A stretch of 56,745 nucleotides of DNA, taken from assembly GCF_001654965.1 (NCBI RefSeq), contig NZ_LXEV01000037.1, positions 1-56,745 of the forward strand, in the 5' to 3' direction. Below the pieces are notes generated by a model, which made no database searches, was not told the DNA's origin, and worked only from the letters and a program-made list of their open reading frames with translations. Positions 19,300 to 30,964 of this stretch are shown one piece after another (position 1 is the stretch's first letter; every line of letters starts with the position of its first letter). Origin of the DNA: Proteus hauseri ATCC 700826. Its GTDB lineage: Bacteria; Pseudomonadota; Gammaproteobacteria; Enterobacterales; Enterobacteriaceae. Both the position numbers and the translations under genes were made by a program.

Positions 19300-20391
19300 A
19301 TGAAAGCGGCAACTGCAGTGATAGACCGCCGCGCTCTGCGTCACAATTTTCAGCATGTGAGAGACTATGCACCACATAGCCGCCTGATAGCTGTCGTGAA
19401 AGCAAACGCTTATGGCCATGGGTTACTAGAAACAGCGTTCACCTTAATGGATAATGCTGATTGTTTTGGTGTTGCACGTATAGGAGAAGCACTCATACTG
19501 CGTAGTGGCGGTATTGTTAAGCCTATACTGCTGCTAGAAGGCTTTTTTGATGCCGCAGATTTGCCTATCTTAGTTGTTAATCATATTGAAACAGTTGTCC
19601 ACAGCATTGAGCAACTTGATGCTTTAGAACAAGCTGATTTAGAAGAACCTGTGAAAGTGTGGATGAAGCTAGATACAGGTATGCACCGTTTAGGTGTACG
19701 ACCAGAAGATGCTGATGCTTTCTATCAACGCCTTTGTGCTTGTAAAAATGTGCAGCAACCGGTCAATATTGTAAGCCATTTTAGCCGCGCGGATGAGCCT
19801 GAAATTCCTGAAGTGACACTTAATCAAATCAACCTATTTCAAAACTTTATCCAAAATAAAACAGGAGAGAAGTCCATCTCTGCTTCTGCTGGTATTTTAT
19901 TTTGGCCACAAGTCCACTATCAATGGGTTCGCCCTGGCATTATCACTTATGGTATTTCACCTACAGGTGATGAAAAAACAGGAACTGACTTTGGTTTAAT
20001 CCCCGCAATGACACTGAAAACCAGTTTAATTGCTGTACGTAAACATAAAGCTGGTGAACCCGTCGGTTATGGTGGTACATGGGTAAGTGATAAGGATACT
20101 TATCTTGGTGTTATTGCCATAGGTTATGGTGATGGTTATCCACGTAGTGCACCTTCAGGTACGCCTATTTGGATTAATGGCAGAAAAGTACCTATTGTTG
20201 GTCGTGTTTCTATGGATATGATCAGTGTTGATCTGGGCTCTGAACTTGTTGATCATGTGGGTGATGAAGCTATCTTATGGGGTGATGTTCTGCCTGTTGA
20301 AGAAATTGCCAGATATAGTGGTATTAGTGCCTATGAGTTGATCACCAAATTAACCTCTCGCGTCATTATGGAATACCTAGACGAACGATAA
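19300..20391 (+). CDS. alr: Alanine racemase
   Basis: The 363-residue PLP enzyme makes D-alanine for peptidoglycan. The PLP lysine lies in [10 protein letters not shown] near 34, and the catalytic tyrosine is in the IGYGDGYPR region near 258. The order dnaB-alr-tyrB is the same as in E. coli, so this is the biosynthetic Alr rather than the catabolic DadX. Confidence 0.95.
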   Translation: MKAATAVIDRRALRHNFQHVRDYAPHSRLIAVVKANAYGHGLLETAFTLMDNADCFGVARIGEALILRSGGIVKPILLLEGFFDAADLPILVVNHIETVVHSIEQLDALEQADLEEPVKVWMKLDTGMHRLGVRPEDADAFYQRLCACKNVQQPVNIVSHFSRADEPEIPEVTLNQINLFQNFIQNKTGEKSISASAGILFWPQVHYQWVRPGIITYGISPTGDEKTGTDFGLIPAMTLKTSLIAVRKHKAGEPVGYGGTWVSDKDTYLGVIAIGYGDGYPRSAPSGTPIWINGRKVPIVGRVSMDMISVDLGSELVDHVGDEAILWGDVLPVEEIARYSGISAYELITKLTSRVIMEYLDER

Positions 20392-20444
20392 TACACAAGA
20401 TATTGTATAAATCTGACACACAAAAAGTGATTGGAGAATAAGCC

Positions 20445-21641
20445 GTGTTTCAACAGGTTGAAGCGTTTCCGGGAGATCCCATTCTCTCATTGATGGATGT
20501 TTATAATAAAGACCCGCGTCAGGATAAAATTAATTTAAGCATTGGTCTTTATTATGATGAAGAAGGCAAAACCCCTATTTTAGGAACTGTTTCTGTTGCG
20601 CGTCAGCAACTCAACGCCATGACACCCACCGCAACACTTTATTTACCGATGGAAGGCCTCGCACCTTATCGCAGTGAAATACAGGCATTACTCTTTGGTG
20701 CTGATAATCCACTGATAGCCGAGAAAAAAATAGCGACAATACAATCGCTAGGTGGATCAGGTGCATTAAAAGTAGGTGCTGATTTTCTACATCGCTACTT
20801 CCCTGAATCACAAGTTTGGATTAGTGATCCTACATGGGATAACCACGCCTCTATTTTTGCTGGCTCTGGCTTTAGAGTGAATTACTACCCGTATTTTGAC
20901 CCAGAAACCAAAGGCGTTAAATTTGAAGCGCTGCTAGATTGCTTTAAAAATCTACCAGAAAAAAGCATTGTACTCATGCACCCTTGTTGCCATAACCCAA
21001 CAGGTTCAGATTTAACCACACAACAGTGGGATCAAATCACCGAAGTATTAAAATCCCGCCAAGCAATTCCATTTTTAGATATTGCTTATCAAGGATTTGC
21101 TGAGAATTTAGATGAAGATGCTTATGCTATTCGTACTATGGCAGCAGCTGGGTTGCCAGTGTTAATCAGTAACTCATTTTCAAAAATCTTTGGTATTTAC
21201 GGTGAACGCGCAGGCGGATTATCTATTGTTTGTGGTAATGCGACAGAGTGCGAGCACGTTTTAGGTCAGCTTAAAGCGGGAGTGCGTCGTATTTACTCAA
21301 GCCCAGCTAATTATGGTGCTCAAATTGTTAATCAGGTACTTTCAGACCAAGTATTAACTGCGCAATGGCAAAAAGAAGTTGCTCATATGCGTGATCGCAT
21401 TAAAGAAATGCGCACAACACTTGTTGAAGCACTTAAGGTTGCACTACCTGAAAAAAGCTTTGATCACCTATTGCGCCAACGTGGCATGTTTAGCTATACC
21501 GGATTTTCACAATCACAAGTTGATAGACTGCGTGATGAATTTGGCATTTATTTGGTTGGTACTGGTCGTGTTTGTATGGCTGGTGTGAATACCAATAACG
21601 TGCAACGTATTGCTCAAGCCTTTGCTGCCGTGAGTATCTAA
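20445..21641 (+). CDS. tyrB: Aromatic amino acid aminotransferase TyrB
   Basis: The 398-residue PLP enzyme performs the last step of tyrosine and phenylalanine synthesis and also acts on leucine and aspartate. The PLP lysine is in [14 protein letters not shown] near 247, and HPCCHNPTG near 183 is typical. The start is GTG 20445, supported by TTGGAG nine bases upstream and by the family N-terminus [14 protein letters not shown]. It follows alr by 53 bases and may be co-transcribed with it. Confidence 0.94.
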   Translation: MFQQVEAFPGDPILSLMDVYNKDPRQDKINLSIGLYYDEEGKTPILGTVSVARQQLNAMTPTATLYLPMEGLAPYRSEIQALLFGADNPLIAEKKIATIQSLGGSGALKVGADFLHRYFPESQVWISDPTWDNHASIFAGSGFRVNYYPYFDPETKGVKFEALLDCFKNLPEKSIVLMHPCCHNPTGSDLTTQQWDQITEVLKSRQAIPFLDIAYQGFAENLDEDAYAIRTMAAAGLPVLISNSFSKIFGIYGERAGGLSIVCGNATECEHVLGQLKAGVRRIYSSPANYGAQIVNQVLSDQVLTAQWQKEVAHMRDRIKEMRTTLVEALKVALPEKSFDHLLRQRGMFSYTGFSQSQVDRLRDEFGIYLVGTGRVCMAGVNTNNVQRIAQAFAAVSI

Positions 21642-21644
21642 ATG

Positions 21645-21685
21645 AAAAGAGACCTACTAATAAAAATAAGTAGGCCTCTTCTTTT
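21645..21685 (+). terminator. Terminator after tyrB
   Basis: The stem AAGAG-A-CCTACT/AGTAGG-C-CTCTT has one internal mismatch and is followed by CTTTT. It lies between convergent tyrB and cyuA and can also serve the minus strand. Confidence 0.8.
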
Positions 21686-21736
21686 ACTGTTTTTACTACA
21701 TCACAATGTCTACTGCCACTTTAGGCTTTTAATCTA

Positions 21737-23086
21737 TTATAGGCTGATAGCTTGCTTATTTTCCCCAGCATGTCGACGTGCTTTTTCTTCCATGATCTCA
21801 ATAATTTGAATATCTGTATGTTGCATAGCATGAGTTGCTAATGCACAAAGATTTGCGATTGAGCTATCGACATCATCACTCACAATTCCGTCAGTTCCTG
21901 CAACACCTTGATTTTGCATCGCCATTAAGACAGCTTTATAAGCTGACGCAGCACTGCTCGATACCTTCATGGCACAACTATTAGAAGCACCATCACAAAT
22001 GATGCCGCTAATGTCGCCAATCATACTGTTGATAGACATGCTGACGGTATTAAAGTCTTTTGTGAGTAACCATGCCATCCCTGCGGCGGCTCCCATTGAG
22101 GCGGTAGTCGCAGCACAAAGAGCAGAAAGTGGAGGGAAATGACTATGAACATAAATCGCCATTAAGTGTGATAAAACTAATGCACGTAATAGAGTTTCAT
22201 CATCAGCCTTAATAAATTCGGCAACAACCATTACAGGCAATGTCGCTGCAATACCCTGATTACCCGATCCTGAGTTACTCATTGCAGGCAATACAGCGCC
22301 CCCCATTCGCGCATCAGATGCAGCAGATGCACGTATCATGATTTCATTAAGTAAATCCTTACCTAATAAACCTTTTTCCTGCTGACAAATTAAGGTACGA
22401 CCAATAGCTAATCCATAGGCATTACGAAGCCCTTCTTCTGATAATGCACCGTTTAAGTGAGCAGCATCGAGCATAAACTCGATATCACTTACCGGAACAT
22501 TCAGCGCAAATTGATAAATATCTTCTGCACAAACATCAGTAAAAGGTTTATTACTAGCACATTGACTATCATTTGTTAGCGATGTTTTATCTTCTGCAAA
22601 AACAACGCTGCCATTGCATTCGCAACGAACAACATGTGTATGCTCTCTAGCAATACTGACTGTTGCATAACCAGACAGGCCATACACTTTAGCTTCAGAG
22701 TAAAGTACGTCTTCACAAGGTGATTTCACACCCACTGTAACCTTACCTTGAGCAACTAGTGTTTTAGCTTGCGCTACTGCATCGGGAGAGGCTTTTAGCA
22801 GAACTTCTAATCCTGCTTCGGGATCTCCACCTGTGGCACCAAGTGCAGCCGCAATAGGCAAACCGGCCATTCCCGTTCCAGGCACTGTTACGCCCATTCC
22901 GTTTTTCATTAGATTTGGCGAAACCCATGCTTCAATACGTATAACTGGCTCACCTAACAATGCAGTGGCTTTCGCGGCTGCAAGTGCTAACGAAATCGGC
23001 TCAGTACAACCTACTGCGGGTTTCACACCTTCACGTAATTGACGAACAAACTGTGACCATAAATGAGAATTTCTATTCTGGCTCAT
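21737..23086 (-). CDS. cyuA: L-cysteine desulfidase CyuA (UPF0597)
   Basis: The 449-residue Fe-S protein degrades L-cysteine to pyruvate, ammonia and sulfide. Conserved cysteines are in [11 protein letters not shown] near 25 and in [13 protein letters not shown] near 350, as expected for the [4Fe-4S] ligands. The Gly-rich [13 protein letters not shown] motif is near 270. It lies 64 bases behind the cysteine permease gene cyuP in the same order as E. coli cyuPA (yhaO-yhaM). AAGGTG nine bases before ATG 23086 is the ribosome site. Confidence 0.92.
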   Translation of the reverse strand: MSQNRNSHLWSQFVRQLREGVKPAVGCTEPISLALAAAKATALLGEPVIRIEAWVSPNLMKNGMGVTVPGTGMAGLPIAAALGATGGDPEAGLEVLLKASPDAVAQAKTLVAQGKVTVGVKSPCEDVLYSEAKVYGLSGYATVSIAREHTHVVRCECNGSVVFAEDKTSLTNDSQCASNKPFTDVCAEDIYQFALNVPVSDIEFMLDAAHLNGALSEEGLRNAYGLAIGRTLICQQEKGLLGKDLLNEIMIRASAASDARMGGAVLPAMSNSGSGNQGIAATLPVMVVAEFIKADDETLLRALVLSHLMAIYVHSHFPPLSALCAATTASMGAAAGMAWLLTKDFNTVSMSINSMIGDISGIICDGASNSCAMKVSSSAASAYKAVLMAMQNQGVAGTDGIVSDDVDSSIANLCALATHAMQHTDIQIIEIMEEKARRHAGENKQAISL

Positions 23087-23150
23087 AACCTAACACCTTG
23101 GATTAATTGTAGTTTCTAAAAACAACTCCTGATAAAACCGAAGCTGGCGA

Positions 23151-24482
23151 CTATGAGAATGCCAAGAACGGAGAGATGCAGAGCAGTAAACCAGTAAAGA
23201 TAATCAGGTAAAGTGAAGCACCTTTGTATTTATGCAACATCGGTACTTTATAAACCAAATAAGCAGGGATAAGACAACCCACCATACCGAAGATTGGGCT
23301 ACAAATTGAAGTAAAGCTCAGTACAGGTGCGTTAAGGATGATTGCCCCCCATGCTAATAGCACAGCGAAAATCATGATGCCGTTTTGTACCCATTTTTGG
23401 TTAATATTTTCAGCGGGAATATAACGCTGAAGGATGTTCATCACAATCCCTTGTGTTGCTTCACGGAAACCTAAGTAAACACCAAAGAATGCAGTCATTA
23501 CTGCGAAGATGTTTAGCATTACGCTAACAACCGTTACCCAACCACCAGGGAAGAATTTTGCAGCAATTGCTAAAGCAGAAATATTTTGTTCGTAAGCTTT
23601 AACCGCTTCATCATGACCCATCGCTAAAGTGAATGAGATTGCATAGAAGAATACAGTACAGAACAGCACACCAAAGGCGATATTCATTGCACGCAATGCT
23701 TTATGACGAGCAACTTCACGATTTTTATTGCGGCCACGGTAAGAAATCACCATTGGACTTAATGTTTGAATAAATAGGATTGAAGTGAGTGTAAATGGCA
23801 GTGTAATAATCGCTTCTTTAATTAAACGTCCTGCTGGTGGTAACGCACCAACGTTGTAAAGATGCCACATACCAATCATTGAGATCCCTAATGCAGCGAC
23901 CACAAGCAGCTTAGTAAGTACCATGAAGCTGGATACTTTAAACAATAATTGTTCACCACGAGAAGAGATAGCCACTAATGCACAGATTAAAATAAGACCA
24001 TAGAATGGGTTTTCTGATAATAAACCTTCTGTCACACCAAAGGTTTGTAGGTAAGAAGCACTGTCGTTAGTAATAGCGGTTGAATAAACAAACATCCAAA
24101 TCACTAGCATAACGAAGTAAAGCGCACCTAATAAAATACCCCAGTTTTTACCAAGGTAACCGGTAATAACACTCGGATAGTCTTTACATTCTGGAGATTC
24201 TGCCAACGTATTGATAAATAAACGTTGGAATAAATACATTGCTGGATAACCGATAACCGATGAAAGTAAGAAAACCCACAATCCCATTAAGCCAACCTGA
24301 ACAGGTAAAAACACAATACCTGCACCGATAGCCATACCGATACTCATAATGACCCAGCCCACATCATTGCTGTCGAATTTAATTGCTGCGCGCCATTGTT
24401 CTTCTGTCATACCTGCGCGGCGTGCACCAGCACTAGTTGCGGGATAGCTTGTTGTCTCTGTTTTTGAGGAAGCCGTTTCCAT
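23151..24482 (-). CDS. cyuP: Cysteine/serine permease CyuP (YhaO, HAAAP family)
   Basis: The 443-residue inner-membrane transporter has about eleven helices and is nearly identical in long stretches to E. coli YhaO, for example GWVIMSIGMAIGAGIVF and FIQTLSPMVISYR. It supplies L-cysteine to CyuA. I chose ATG 24482 over GTG 24494 because GTGAG lies at a suitable distance and the length then equals that of E. coli YhaO. No cyuR-type regulator gene is adjacent. Confidence 0.93.
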   Translation of the reverse strand: METASSKTETTSYPATSAGARRAGMTEEQWRAAIKFDSNDVGWVIMSIGMAIGAGIVFLPVQVGLMGLWVFLLSSVIGYPAMYLFQRLFINTLAESPECKDYPSVITGYLGKNWGILLGALYFVMLVIWMFVYSTAITNDSASYLQTFGVTEGLLSENPFYGLILICALVAISSRGEQLLFKVSSFMVLTKLLVVAALGISMIGMWHLYNVGALPPAGRLIKEAIITLPFTLTSILFIQTLSPMVISYRGRNKNREVARHKALRAMNIAFGVLFCTVFFYAISFTLAMGHDEAVKAYEQNISALAIAAKFFPGGWVTVVSVMLNIFAVMTAFFGVYLGFREATQGIVMNILQRYIPAENINQKWVQNGIMIFAVLLAWGAIILNAPVLSFTSICSPIFGMVGCLIPAYLVYKVPMLHKYKGASLYLIIFTGLLLCISPFLAFS

Positions 24483-25144
24483 GTTAGTACTCACTTTTTA
24501 TATTGTAATTGTAAATAGCAAAACGAATTTGGGGGTAAAAAAAGGTATTTTCATATTGCGATGACACAATAACCTTACAGCTTGCAGGTATTTCTAGTTA
24601 TGGCTAAATGATAGGGAATATTACGGAGAAAAAAGTTGTTATAAATCGTGATAGACAGAAATGAATTGGAAAAGTTTTCTCTTGTAAGGAGAAAAGTAGG
24701 ATTATCTGTTCAAAGAGAACAGTAAATAATAACCTTCCACTTACTGCAACCCTTATAAAAACATAACCACATGATAATATTGGCAAACCTGCTATTGTTA
24801 TACAATATTAGTCAAGTATAACAATTGAAACAAATCCCTAAATAAACTGTGCTGTCTATCACGATACCCTATGATAATCTTTTCTATTTAACATCTTTCT
24901 ACCGTATTTAGTTAATGTGTAGTTAAAAAACAGCATATTTAACTATTTAATTTGTTTTTCATAAAAAAAGCGCATTTAGATGATAAAAATATATGAAGAG
25001 GATTATCGGCAGAAAGGGACGTTTTTCTAGGAGAATTAAATTCTACAATATTGCTTTGATTTTTTTGAAAGAAAAAGCGCTACATAATGTCATTGACTGA
25101 CAGTCTGTAGCGCTTAGATTATAAAGGAATAACTAAGTTAGTTA
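24483..25144. promoter_or_regulatory. Long control region upstream of cyuP
   Basis: These 660 bases hold no convincing gene. The clearest signal is a dyad, ATTGTTATAC-N12-GTATAACAAT (24794-24825), about 310 bases upstream of cyuP. It resembles a repressor or activator operator, or the foot of a hairpin. The 3' part carries the uvrA terminator. Confidence 0.5.
25072..25115 (-). terminator. Terminator after uvrA
   Basis: Arms AAGCGCTACA and TGTAGCGCTT are perfect complements. A second small stem, GACTG/CAGTC, sits in the loop, and five T follow on the minus strand. It begins 30 bases past the uvrA stop. Confidence 0.85.
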
Positions 25145-27979
25145 TTAATAACCACGTTCTAAAATTGGCTTCAAGAATCTTGCTGTATGTGAGCCTTCAA
25201 ACTCAGCGACTTTTTCTGGTGTACCTGATACTAAAATCTGTCCACCACCGCTACCACCTTCAGGCCCTAAATCGATAATCCAGTCAGCCGTTTTAATAAC
25301 ATCAAGATTATGCTCAATCACAACAATGGTATTACCTTGATCTCGCAGCTGATGAAGCACTTCAAGTAACAGTTCAATATCAGCAAAATGAAGTCCCGTT
25401 GTGGGTTCATCCAGAATATATAGCGTTTGCCCTGTACCACGTTTTGACAATTCTTTCGCCAGTTTGACTCGCTGAGCTTCACCCCCAGAAAGTGTTGTGG
25501 CTGATTGTCCCAAACGAATATAAGAAAGCCCGACATCAATAAGCGTTTGTAATTTACGTGCTAAAGCAGGTACGGCATCAAAGAATTCTCTTGCTTCTTC
25601 GATAGTCATGTCTAACGCTTCGTGAATATTCTTTCCTTTATATTTCACTTCCAAAGTTTCACGGTTATAACGTTGACCTTTACATTGATCGCAAGGTACA
25701 TATACATCTGGCAAAAAGTGCATTTCAACTTTAATAACACCATCGCCTTGGCAAGCTTCACAACGTCCGCCTTTTACGTTAAAACTAAAGCGACCCGGTG
25801 TATAACCACGAGTACGAGATTCAGGCACTCCTGCAAATAACTCACGAATAGGCGTAAATACACCAGTATAAGTTGCAGGGTTTGAACGAGGAGTTCGTCC
25901 TATTGGGCTTTGGTTAATATCAATAACTTTATCGAAATGCTCTAGTCCTTCAACATCTAAATAAGGTGCGGGAATGATATTGGTTGCACCATTTAATTGG
26001 CGCTGTGCGATAGGGAATAACGTGTCATTAATTAACGTTGATTTCCCTGAACCTGAAACACCAGTAATACACGTGAATAATCCAACAGGTAATTTCAAAT
26101 TAACGTTTTGTAGGTTATTCCCTTTAGCACCTAAAATAGTGAGCATTTTCTCACGGTCAACAGGTACTCGTTGTTTGGGTATTTCAATACGGCGTTCACC
26201 ACTTAAAAATTTACCCGTGAGTGAATCGGGATTATTAATGATGTCTTCTAGTGTTCCTTGAGCAACAATTTCACCACCATGAACACCCGCACCTGGCCCG
26301 ATATCAATGACATGATCAGCTGCACGGATCGCGTCTTCATCATGCTCAACCACGATCACGGTATTACCTAAATTGCGCAAGTGGATCAGTGTTTCAAGTA
26401 GGCGATCATTATCTCGTTGATGTAACCCAATTGAAGGTTCATCTAATACATACATCACACCCACAAGACCTGCACCAATTTGGCTTGCCAAGCGAATACG
26501 TTGCGCTTCACCGCCCGATAAAGTTTCAGCAGAACGCGACAGCGTTAAGTAATTTAAACCGACATTAACTAAAAATTTAAGTCTGTCACCAATTTCTTTC
26601 AGCACTTTTTCAGCAATCTTAGCGCGTTGACCGCTAAGTTTTAAATTTTGGAAAAAGGTCATCGCATGACCAATGCTGTAATCAGCAATTTCAGGCAGTG
26701 TCGTGTTTTCAACATACACATGACGTGCTTCACGGCGCAAACGTGTACCACCACAAGAAGTACAAGAACGATTACTAATATATTTAGAAAGTTCTTCACG
26801 TACCGCGCTTGATTCTGTTTCGCGGTAACGGCGTTCCATGTTATTTAATACACCTTCAAATGGATGATGACGAACAACCACATCACCACGATCATTGGTA
26901 TATTTAAACTCAATATTCTCTTTGCCTGAACCCGTTAAAACCACTTTTTGGATATTATCTGGCAGTGAATCAAACGGCGCTTCAACATCGAAATGATAAT
27001 GTTCACCTAAAGATCGTAACATCTGAAAATAGTAAAAATTACGACGATCCCAGCCTTTAATCGCACCACCAGCAAGGGAAATTTCACGATTTTGGATGAC
27101 TAATTCCGGATCAAAAAATTGTTGTACACCTAAGCCATCACAAGTAGGACAAGCACCCGCTGGGTTATTAAATGAGAATAAACGAGGTTCTAATTCGCTC
27201 ATGCTATAACCACACACTGGACAAGCAAAATTAGCAGAGAAAACAATATCTTCGGCGTTGTTATCGTCCATATCAGAAATAACAGCAGTGCCGCCAGAAA
27301 GCGCTAATGCGGTTTCAAAAGACTCCGCTAAACGCTGAGTCAGATCATCTCGTACTTTAAAACGATCTATAACTACTTCAATAGTGTGTTTTTTCTGTAG
27401 TTCTAGTGTTGGTGGATCAGAGAGATCACACACTTCGCCATCAATACGAGCACGAATATAACCTTGTGTAGCAAGGTTATTGAGCAACTTGATATGTTCA
27501 CCTTTTCGCTCTTTAACAACTGGGGCAAGCAACATTAAGCGCTTACCTTCTGGTTGTTCTAAAACGTTATCTACCATTTGGCTGACGGTTTGTGCCGCCA
27601 ATGGAATATCGTGATCAGGGCAACGAGGCTCACCAACTCGCGCAAATAATAGACGCAAGTAGTCATGAATTTCAGTAATAGTACCCACCGTAGAGCGCGG
27701 GTTATGTGATGTCGATTTCTGCTCTATCGAAATAGCGGGTGATAAACCTTCAATATGATCAACGTCTGGCTTTTCCATTAATGAAAGAAACTGACGTGCA
27801 TAAGCTGAAAGCGATTCAACATAGCGTCGCTGTCCCTCAGCATAGAGGGTATCAAAGGCTAAAGAAGATTTACCTGAGCCAGAAAGCCCCGTAATAACAA
27901 TAAGTTTATCGCGAGGAATGACCAAATTGATATTTTTTAGATTATGGGTGCGAGCGCCCCGTACTTCGATTTTATCCAT
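25145..27979 (-). CDS. uvrA: Excinuclease ABC subunit A
   Basis: The 944-residue damage-recognition ATPase of nucleotide excision repair has two ABC modules, each with a Walker A (GLSGSGKSS near 31; GVSGSGKST near 640) and an LSGGEAQR signature, plus CxxC zinc motifs ([21 protein letters not shown] with CDQCKG). The start is ATG 27979 ([14 protein letters not shown]); the frame stays open for 60 further codons, but that stretch is the control region shared with ssb. It is divergent from ssb with one LexA box between. Confidence 0.98.
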   Translation of the reverse strand: MDKIEVRGARTHNLKNINLVIPRDKLIVITGLSGSGKSSLAFDTLYAEGQRRYVESLSAYARQFLSLMEKPDVDHIEGLSPAISIEQKSTSHNPRSTVGTITEIHDYLRLLFARVGEPRCPDHDIPLAAQTVSQMVDNVLEQPEGKRLMLLAPVVKERKGEHIKLLNNLATQGYIRARIDGEVCDLSDPPTLELQKKHTIEVVIDRFKVRDDLTQRLAESFETALALSGGTAVISDMDDNNAEDIVFSANFACPVCGYSMSELEPRLFSFNNPAGACPTCDGLGVQQFFDPELVIQNREISLAGGAIKGWDRRNFYYFQMLRSLGEHYHFDVEAPFDSLPDNIQKVVLTGSGKENIEFKYTNDRGDVVVRHHPFEGVLNNMERRYRETESSAVREELSKYISNRSCTSCGGTRLRREARHVYVENTTLPEIADYSIGHAMTFFQNLKLSGQRAKIAEKVLKEIGDRLKFLVNVGLNYLTLSRSAETLSGGEAQRIRLASQIGAGLVGVMYVLDEPSIGLHQRDNDRLLETLIHLRNLGNTVIVVEHDEDAIRAADHVIDIGPGAGVHGGEIVAQGTLEDIINNPDSLTGKFLSGERRIEIPKQRVPVDREKMLTILGAKGNNLQNVNLKLPVGLFTCITGVSGSGKSTLINDTLFPIAQRQLNGATNIIPAPYLDVEGLEHFDKVIDINQSPIGRTPRSNPATYTGVFTPIRELFAGVPESRTRGYTPGRFSFNVKGGRCEACQGDGVIKVEMHFLPDVYVPCDQCKGQRYNRETLEVKYKGKNIHEALDMTIEEAREFFDAVPALARKLQTLIDVGLSYIRLGQSATTLSGGEAQRVKLAKELSKRGTGQTLYILDEPTTGLHFADIELLLEVLHQLRDQGNTIVVIEHNLDVIKTADWIIDLGPEGGSGGGQILVSGTPEKVAEFEGSHTARFLKPILERGY

Positions 27980-28043
27980 GAACATATCCCGGATTAAGAG
28001 AGTCGCCGAAAAAGAAATAATCGGATTATTATTACACAAAACC

Positions 28044-28063
28044 AACTGAATGGATATACAGTA
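28044..28063. promoter_or_regulatory. LexA (SOS) box shared by uvrA and ssb
   Basis: AACTGAATGGATATACAGTA has the SOS core CTG-N10-CAG. Its reverse complement begins TACTGTATAT as in the consensus. It lies between the divergent uvrA and ssb starts, as in E. coli. Confidence 0.92.
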
Positions 28064-28228
28064 TATAAAGTGAAACTTGATGATAATGTAAACGCACGGT
28101 TTGAAACATAAAATCTCGACGATCTCCTCAAATGAGAAATTCATCAAGTTCATATTCAAATTTTAGCGTACGTGATAAACTTATTCGCTTATGATTTCAA
28201 AAAATTTACTTTCGCAGGAGTACCGCAC

Positions 28229-28759
28229 ATGGCGAGCAGAGGCGTAAACAAAGTTATTCTTATCGGTAATTTAGGGCAGGATCCAGAAATCCGTTATATG
28301 CCTAGTGGTGGTGCAGTAGCAAACCTGACACTGGCAACTTCAGAAAGCTGGCGCGATAAACAAACCGGTGAAATGAAAGAAAAAACCGAGTGGCACCGTG
28401 TGGTAATTTTCGGCAAGTTAGCTGAAATTGCAGGCGAATATCTGCGCAAAGGTTCACAAGTTTATATCGAAGGCCAATTACAAACTCGTAAATGGCAAGA
28501 CCAAGGTGGTCAAGACAGATATAGCACTGAAGTTGTCGTTAATATCGGTGGCACCATGCAGATGTTAGGTGGCGGCGGTCGAGGACAAGACAACGCACCT
28601 TCACAAGGTAGCCAAGGCGGTTGGGGTCAACCACAACAGCCACAAGCATCACAACAATTTAGTGGTGGTGGCGCGCAATCTCGCCCAGCTCAACAACCTG
28701 CTGCCCCAGCACAAAACAACGAACCCCCTATCGACTTCGATGATGATATTCCGTTCTGA
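28229..28759 (+). CDS. ssb: Single-stranded DNA-binding protein
   Basis: The 176-residue protein has an OB fold at about 1-112, a Gly/Gln-rich linker and the acidic tip DFDDDIPF that binds SSB partner proteins. The start is ATG 28229 ([16 protein letters not shown]) with GCAGGAG eight bases upstream; the upstream extension in frame is not part of the protein. It functions as a tetramer in replication, recombination and repair. Confidence 0.97.
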   Translation: MASRGVNKVILIGNLGQDPEIRYMPSGGAVANLTLATSESWRDKQTGEMKEKTEWHRVVIFGKLAEIAGEYLRKGSQVYIEGQLQTRKWQDQGGQDRYSTEVVVNIGGTMQMLGGGGRGQDNAPSQGSQGGWGQPQQPQASQQFSGGGAQSRPAQQPAAPAQNNEPPIDFDDDIPF

Positions 28760-28793
28760 TAGATTTATCTAAGAACTGGTTCGTAAAGAATTA

Positions 28794-28817
28794 GCCCAGC
28801 TTGTCGCTGGGTTTTTT
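28794..28817 (+). terminator. Terminator after ssb
   Basis: The stem CCCAGC/GCTGGG with a five-base loop is followed by six T. Confidence 0.93.
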
Positions 28818-29094
28818 ATAATTAGTAAATTATATTTTTTCTTATATAAAGCGCTTTACCTAATAAAGCAGCCTTATACTAGGTGTGTAAAGTAAGCACA
28901 CATCATTCACATTTATAATCCAAATCAAATACAAAACTGCTTTTTTATCCAAATAAAATGCCAATAAACAATGTGTAACAAAAAAATAAACAAGCAAAGT
29001 TATTTTCATAAAACCCCACTTTACACAAAGGTTTACTCTTGAAAAATATGGTAGGATCTGGGCAATTAATAACGTCTGAGAGCATCTTATCCCC

Positions 29095-29625
29095 ATGAAT
29101 GAAGAGAAATTGCTCGCTCAGGCAGAAAAGATCTGCCAGAAACGAGGTGTTCGCCTGACTTCACAACGTCTGGCAGTATTGCGTCTGATCATGCAGCAAC
29201 CTTCTGCTATCAGCGCCTACGATTTATTGGATTTACTACGCCAAATTGAGCCACAAGCAAAACCGCCAACGGTTTACCGCGGGCTAGAATTTTTACTCGA
29301 GCAGGGATTTATCCATAAAATAGAATCCACCAATAGTTATGTGCTGTGTCATCATTTTGATGATGTTGAGCACACTTCGGTGATGTTGATTTGTGATCGC
29401 TGTTTATCTGTTACTGAAAAAAACAGCCATAAAATCGAAGATGCAATAGCAATTTTAGCAAAGGATGGTGGTTTTCATTTACGCCATAGTGTGATTGAAA
29501 TTCACGGCTTATGTTCACAATGCCATGAAGCACAAGAGTGTACACATCCTGAAGGTTGTCATCATGACCATAGTATTGATGAAAATCTTAAACATAGAAA
29601 AACGGGCGACTATAAGCCACGTTGA
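29095..29625 (+). CDS. zur: Zinc uptake regulator Zur
   Basis: The 176-residue Fur-family repressor senses zinc. It has a winged helix in the first 80 residues (RLTSQRLAVLRLI and PPTVYRGLEFLLEQGF) and a dimerisation domain with CDRC and CSQC zinc ligands near 101 and 142. The tail is rich in His and Cys (HPEGCHHDH). It is convergent with lexA; in E. coli it lies near lexA and dusA. The ribosome site before ATG 29095 is weak. No Zur box or zinc transporter gene is visible in the window. Confidence 0.95.
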   Translation: MNEEKLLAQAEKICQKRGVRLTSQRLAVLRLIMQQPSAISAYDLLDLLRQIEPQAKPPTVYRGLEFLLEQGFIHKIESTNSYVLCHHFDDVEHTSVMLICDRCLSVTEKNSHKIEDAIAILAKDGGFHLRHSVIEIHGLCSQCHEAQECTHPEGCHHDHSIDENLKHRKTGDYKPR

Positions 29626-29643
29626 TAGCGTTTAGAACAAACA

Positions 29644-29688
29644 AAAAATGCAGATGATTTAGTGAATAAACACATCATCTGCATTTTT
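29644..29688. terminator. Bidirectional terminator between zur and lexA
   Basis: Perfect 15-bp arms AAAAATGCAGATGAT/ATCATCTGCATTTTT with a 15-base loop lie between the convergent genes. Confidence 0.92.
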
Positions 29689-29723
29689 ATAAAATAAGTT
29701 GTTTTGACTTACTTTGGTACAAA

Positions 29724-30335
29724 TTATAACCATTCACCGTTACGAATAACACCTACAGCTAAACCTTCAACAGTAAAGCTTTGTTCACGTAAATCGACAA
29801 TAATGGGTGAAAACTCAGGGTTTTCTGCATGAAGCTCAATTTTATTACCGCTTTTCTTAAAGCGTTTTACCGTAACTTCATCTTCAATGCGGGCAACAAT
29901 AACTTGTCCGTTATGTACATCTTGGGTTTTATGCACAGCAAGTAAATCGCCATCCATAATACCAATATCTTTCATCGACATACCATTAACACGTAATAAG
30001 AAGTCTGCACTTGGCTTAAATAATGCAGGATCTACTTGATAATGGCTTTCGATATGTTCTTGCGCTAAAAGAGGTTCGCCAGCAGCAACTCGCCCAATTA
30101 ATGGCAAGCCATCTGGCTCTTCTTCTAGTAGCAAACGGATACCTCTAGATGCACCAGAGATAATTTCTATCACGCCTTTACGAGCAAGAGCTTTTAAGTG
30201 CTCCTCTGCCGCATTTGGTGAGCGAAACCCAAGTTGAGAAGCTATTTCAGCCCGTGTTGGTGGCATACCCGTTTGCGAAATGTGATCACGAACCAAATCG
30301 TAAACCTGTTGCTGCCTTGCAGTTAATGCTTTCAT
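29724..30335 (-). CDS. lexA: LexA repressor of the SOS regulon
   Basis: The 203-residue repressor cleaves itself when RecA filaments form. The winged helix is in residues 1-70. The cleavage pair Ala 85-Gly 86 is in GRVAAGEP, the nucleophile Ser 120 in NGMSMKD, and the base Lys 157 in VTVKRFKK. Two LexA boxes lie directly upstream for autoregulation. dgkA follows upstream on the same strand but outside this control region. Confidence 0.98.
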   Translation of the reverse strand: MKALTARQQQVYDLVRDHISQTGMPPTRAEIASQLGFRSPNAAEEHLKALARKGVIEIISGASRGIRLLLEEEPDGLPLIGRVAAGEPLLAQEHIESHYQVDPALFKPSADFLLRVNGMSMKDIGIMDGDLLAVHKTQDVHNGQVIVARIEDEVTVKRFKKSGNKIELHAENPEFSPIIVDLREQSFTVEGLAVGVIRNGEWL

Positions 30336-30341
30336 TCCGCC

Positions 30342-30382
30342 CCCTGTTTGTTTATACAGTCAGACTGTGAGTATATACAGGT
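30342..30382 (-). promoter_or_regulatory. Two LexA boxes in the lexA promoter
   Basis: Box 1 (30342-30361) is CTG-TTTGTTTATA-CAG and box 2 (30363-30382) is CTG-TGAGTATATA-CAG, within flanking sequence that fits the 20-base consensus. They start seven bases before the coding region and are separated by one base, an arrangement like the paired boxes of E. coli lexA. Confidence 0.92.
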
Positions 30383-30462
30383 ATATGCAGATTTGGAACC
30401 ACAAATGAATATAAAACACTCATCTTTAGATTATTTTCAGGCTAAAACCGACTTTTTTACCT

Positions 30463-30834
30463 TTAAGAGAAAAAATGCCCCCAAAGAATAGTTCCCCAAG
30501 TAAATAATCCCAATATAATAGCAATAAGAACGGCGGCAGAGCCCATATCTTTGGCTCGTCCTGAAAGTTCATGGTATTCAGGGCCAATGCGGTCTACAAC
30601 AGCTTCTATTGCGCTATTAACCAGTTCTAAAATAACCACCAGCACGACGGAACCGATGAGTAAAATGCGCTCTAGCACACTGACATCAATGAAAAATGTA
30701 AGGATAATTGCCACTAACATTACAACGGTTTCTTGTCTAAATGCAGCTTCATTAAGCCATGCTGCACGAATGCCCTTGTATGAATAACCACCCGCTTTTA
30801 TGATCCGGGTAAAACCTTTATTTTGATTAGCCAT
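30463..30834 (-). CDS. dgkA: Diacylglycerol kinase DgkA
   Basis: The 123-residue trimeric inner-membrane enzyme phosphorylates diacylglycerol released during membrane-derived oligosaccharide synthesis. It has three transmembrane helices and the family block [31 protein letters not shown] with its catalytic Glu. The start ATG 30834 ([10 protein letters not shown]) matches E. coli in position and length. It is divergent from plsB. Confidence 0.96.
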   Translation of the reverse strand: MANQNKGFTRIIKAGGYSYKGIRAAWLNEAAFRQETVVMLVAIILTFFIDVSVLERILLIGSVVLVVILELVNSAIEAVVDRIGPEYHELSGRAKDMGSAAVLIAIILGLFTWGTILWGHFFS

Positions 30835-30964
30835 AATAAACTCTATCGAAAACAAACTATTATTTTGCCACTTTTCTCTATTAATATTGTCACAGCACCA
30901 CAGATCTCAGAAAGACTTTCTGTTATGCTTTCAAAGTATTGCTAATAAGAGGCTACAACTATTT

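Noticed and set aside
20403-20420. TyrR-like box before tyrB (TGT...ACA)
   Set aside because: The spacing between the half-sites is one base short of the TGTAAA-N6-TTTACA consensus and the inner bases do not match.
24604-24786. A 60-codon minus-strand frame upstream of cyuP
   Set aside because: It has no good ribosome site and no recognisable protein character, and it lies in an AT-rich control region.
27980-28159. N-terminal extension of UvrA
   Set aside because: The extra 60 codons run through the uvrA/ssb control region, including the LexA box; the family N-terminus begins at 27979.
28860-29096. A 78-codon minus-strand frame between ssb and zur
   Set aside because: It overlaps the zur promoter and start, and the product is a low-complexity hydrophobic string with no ribosome site.
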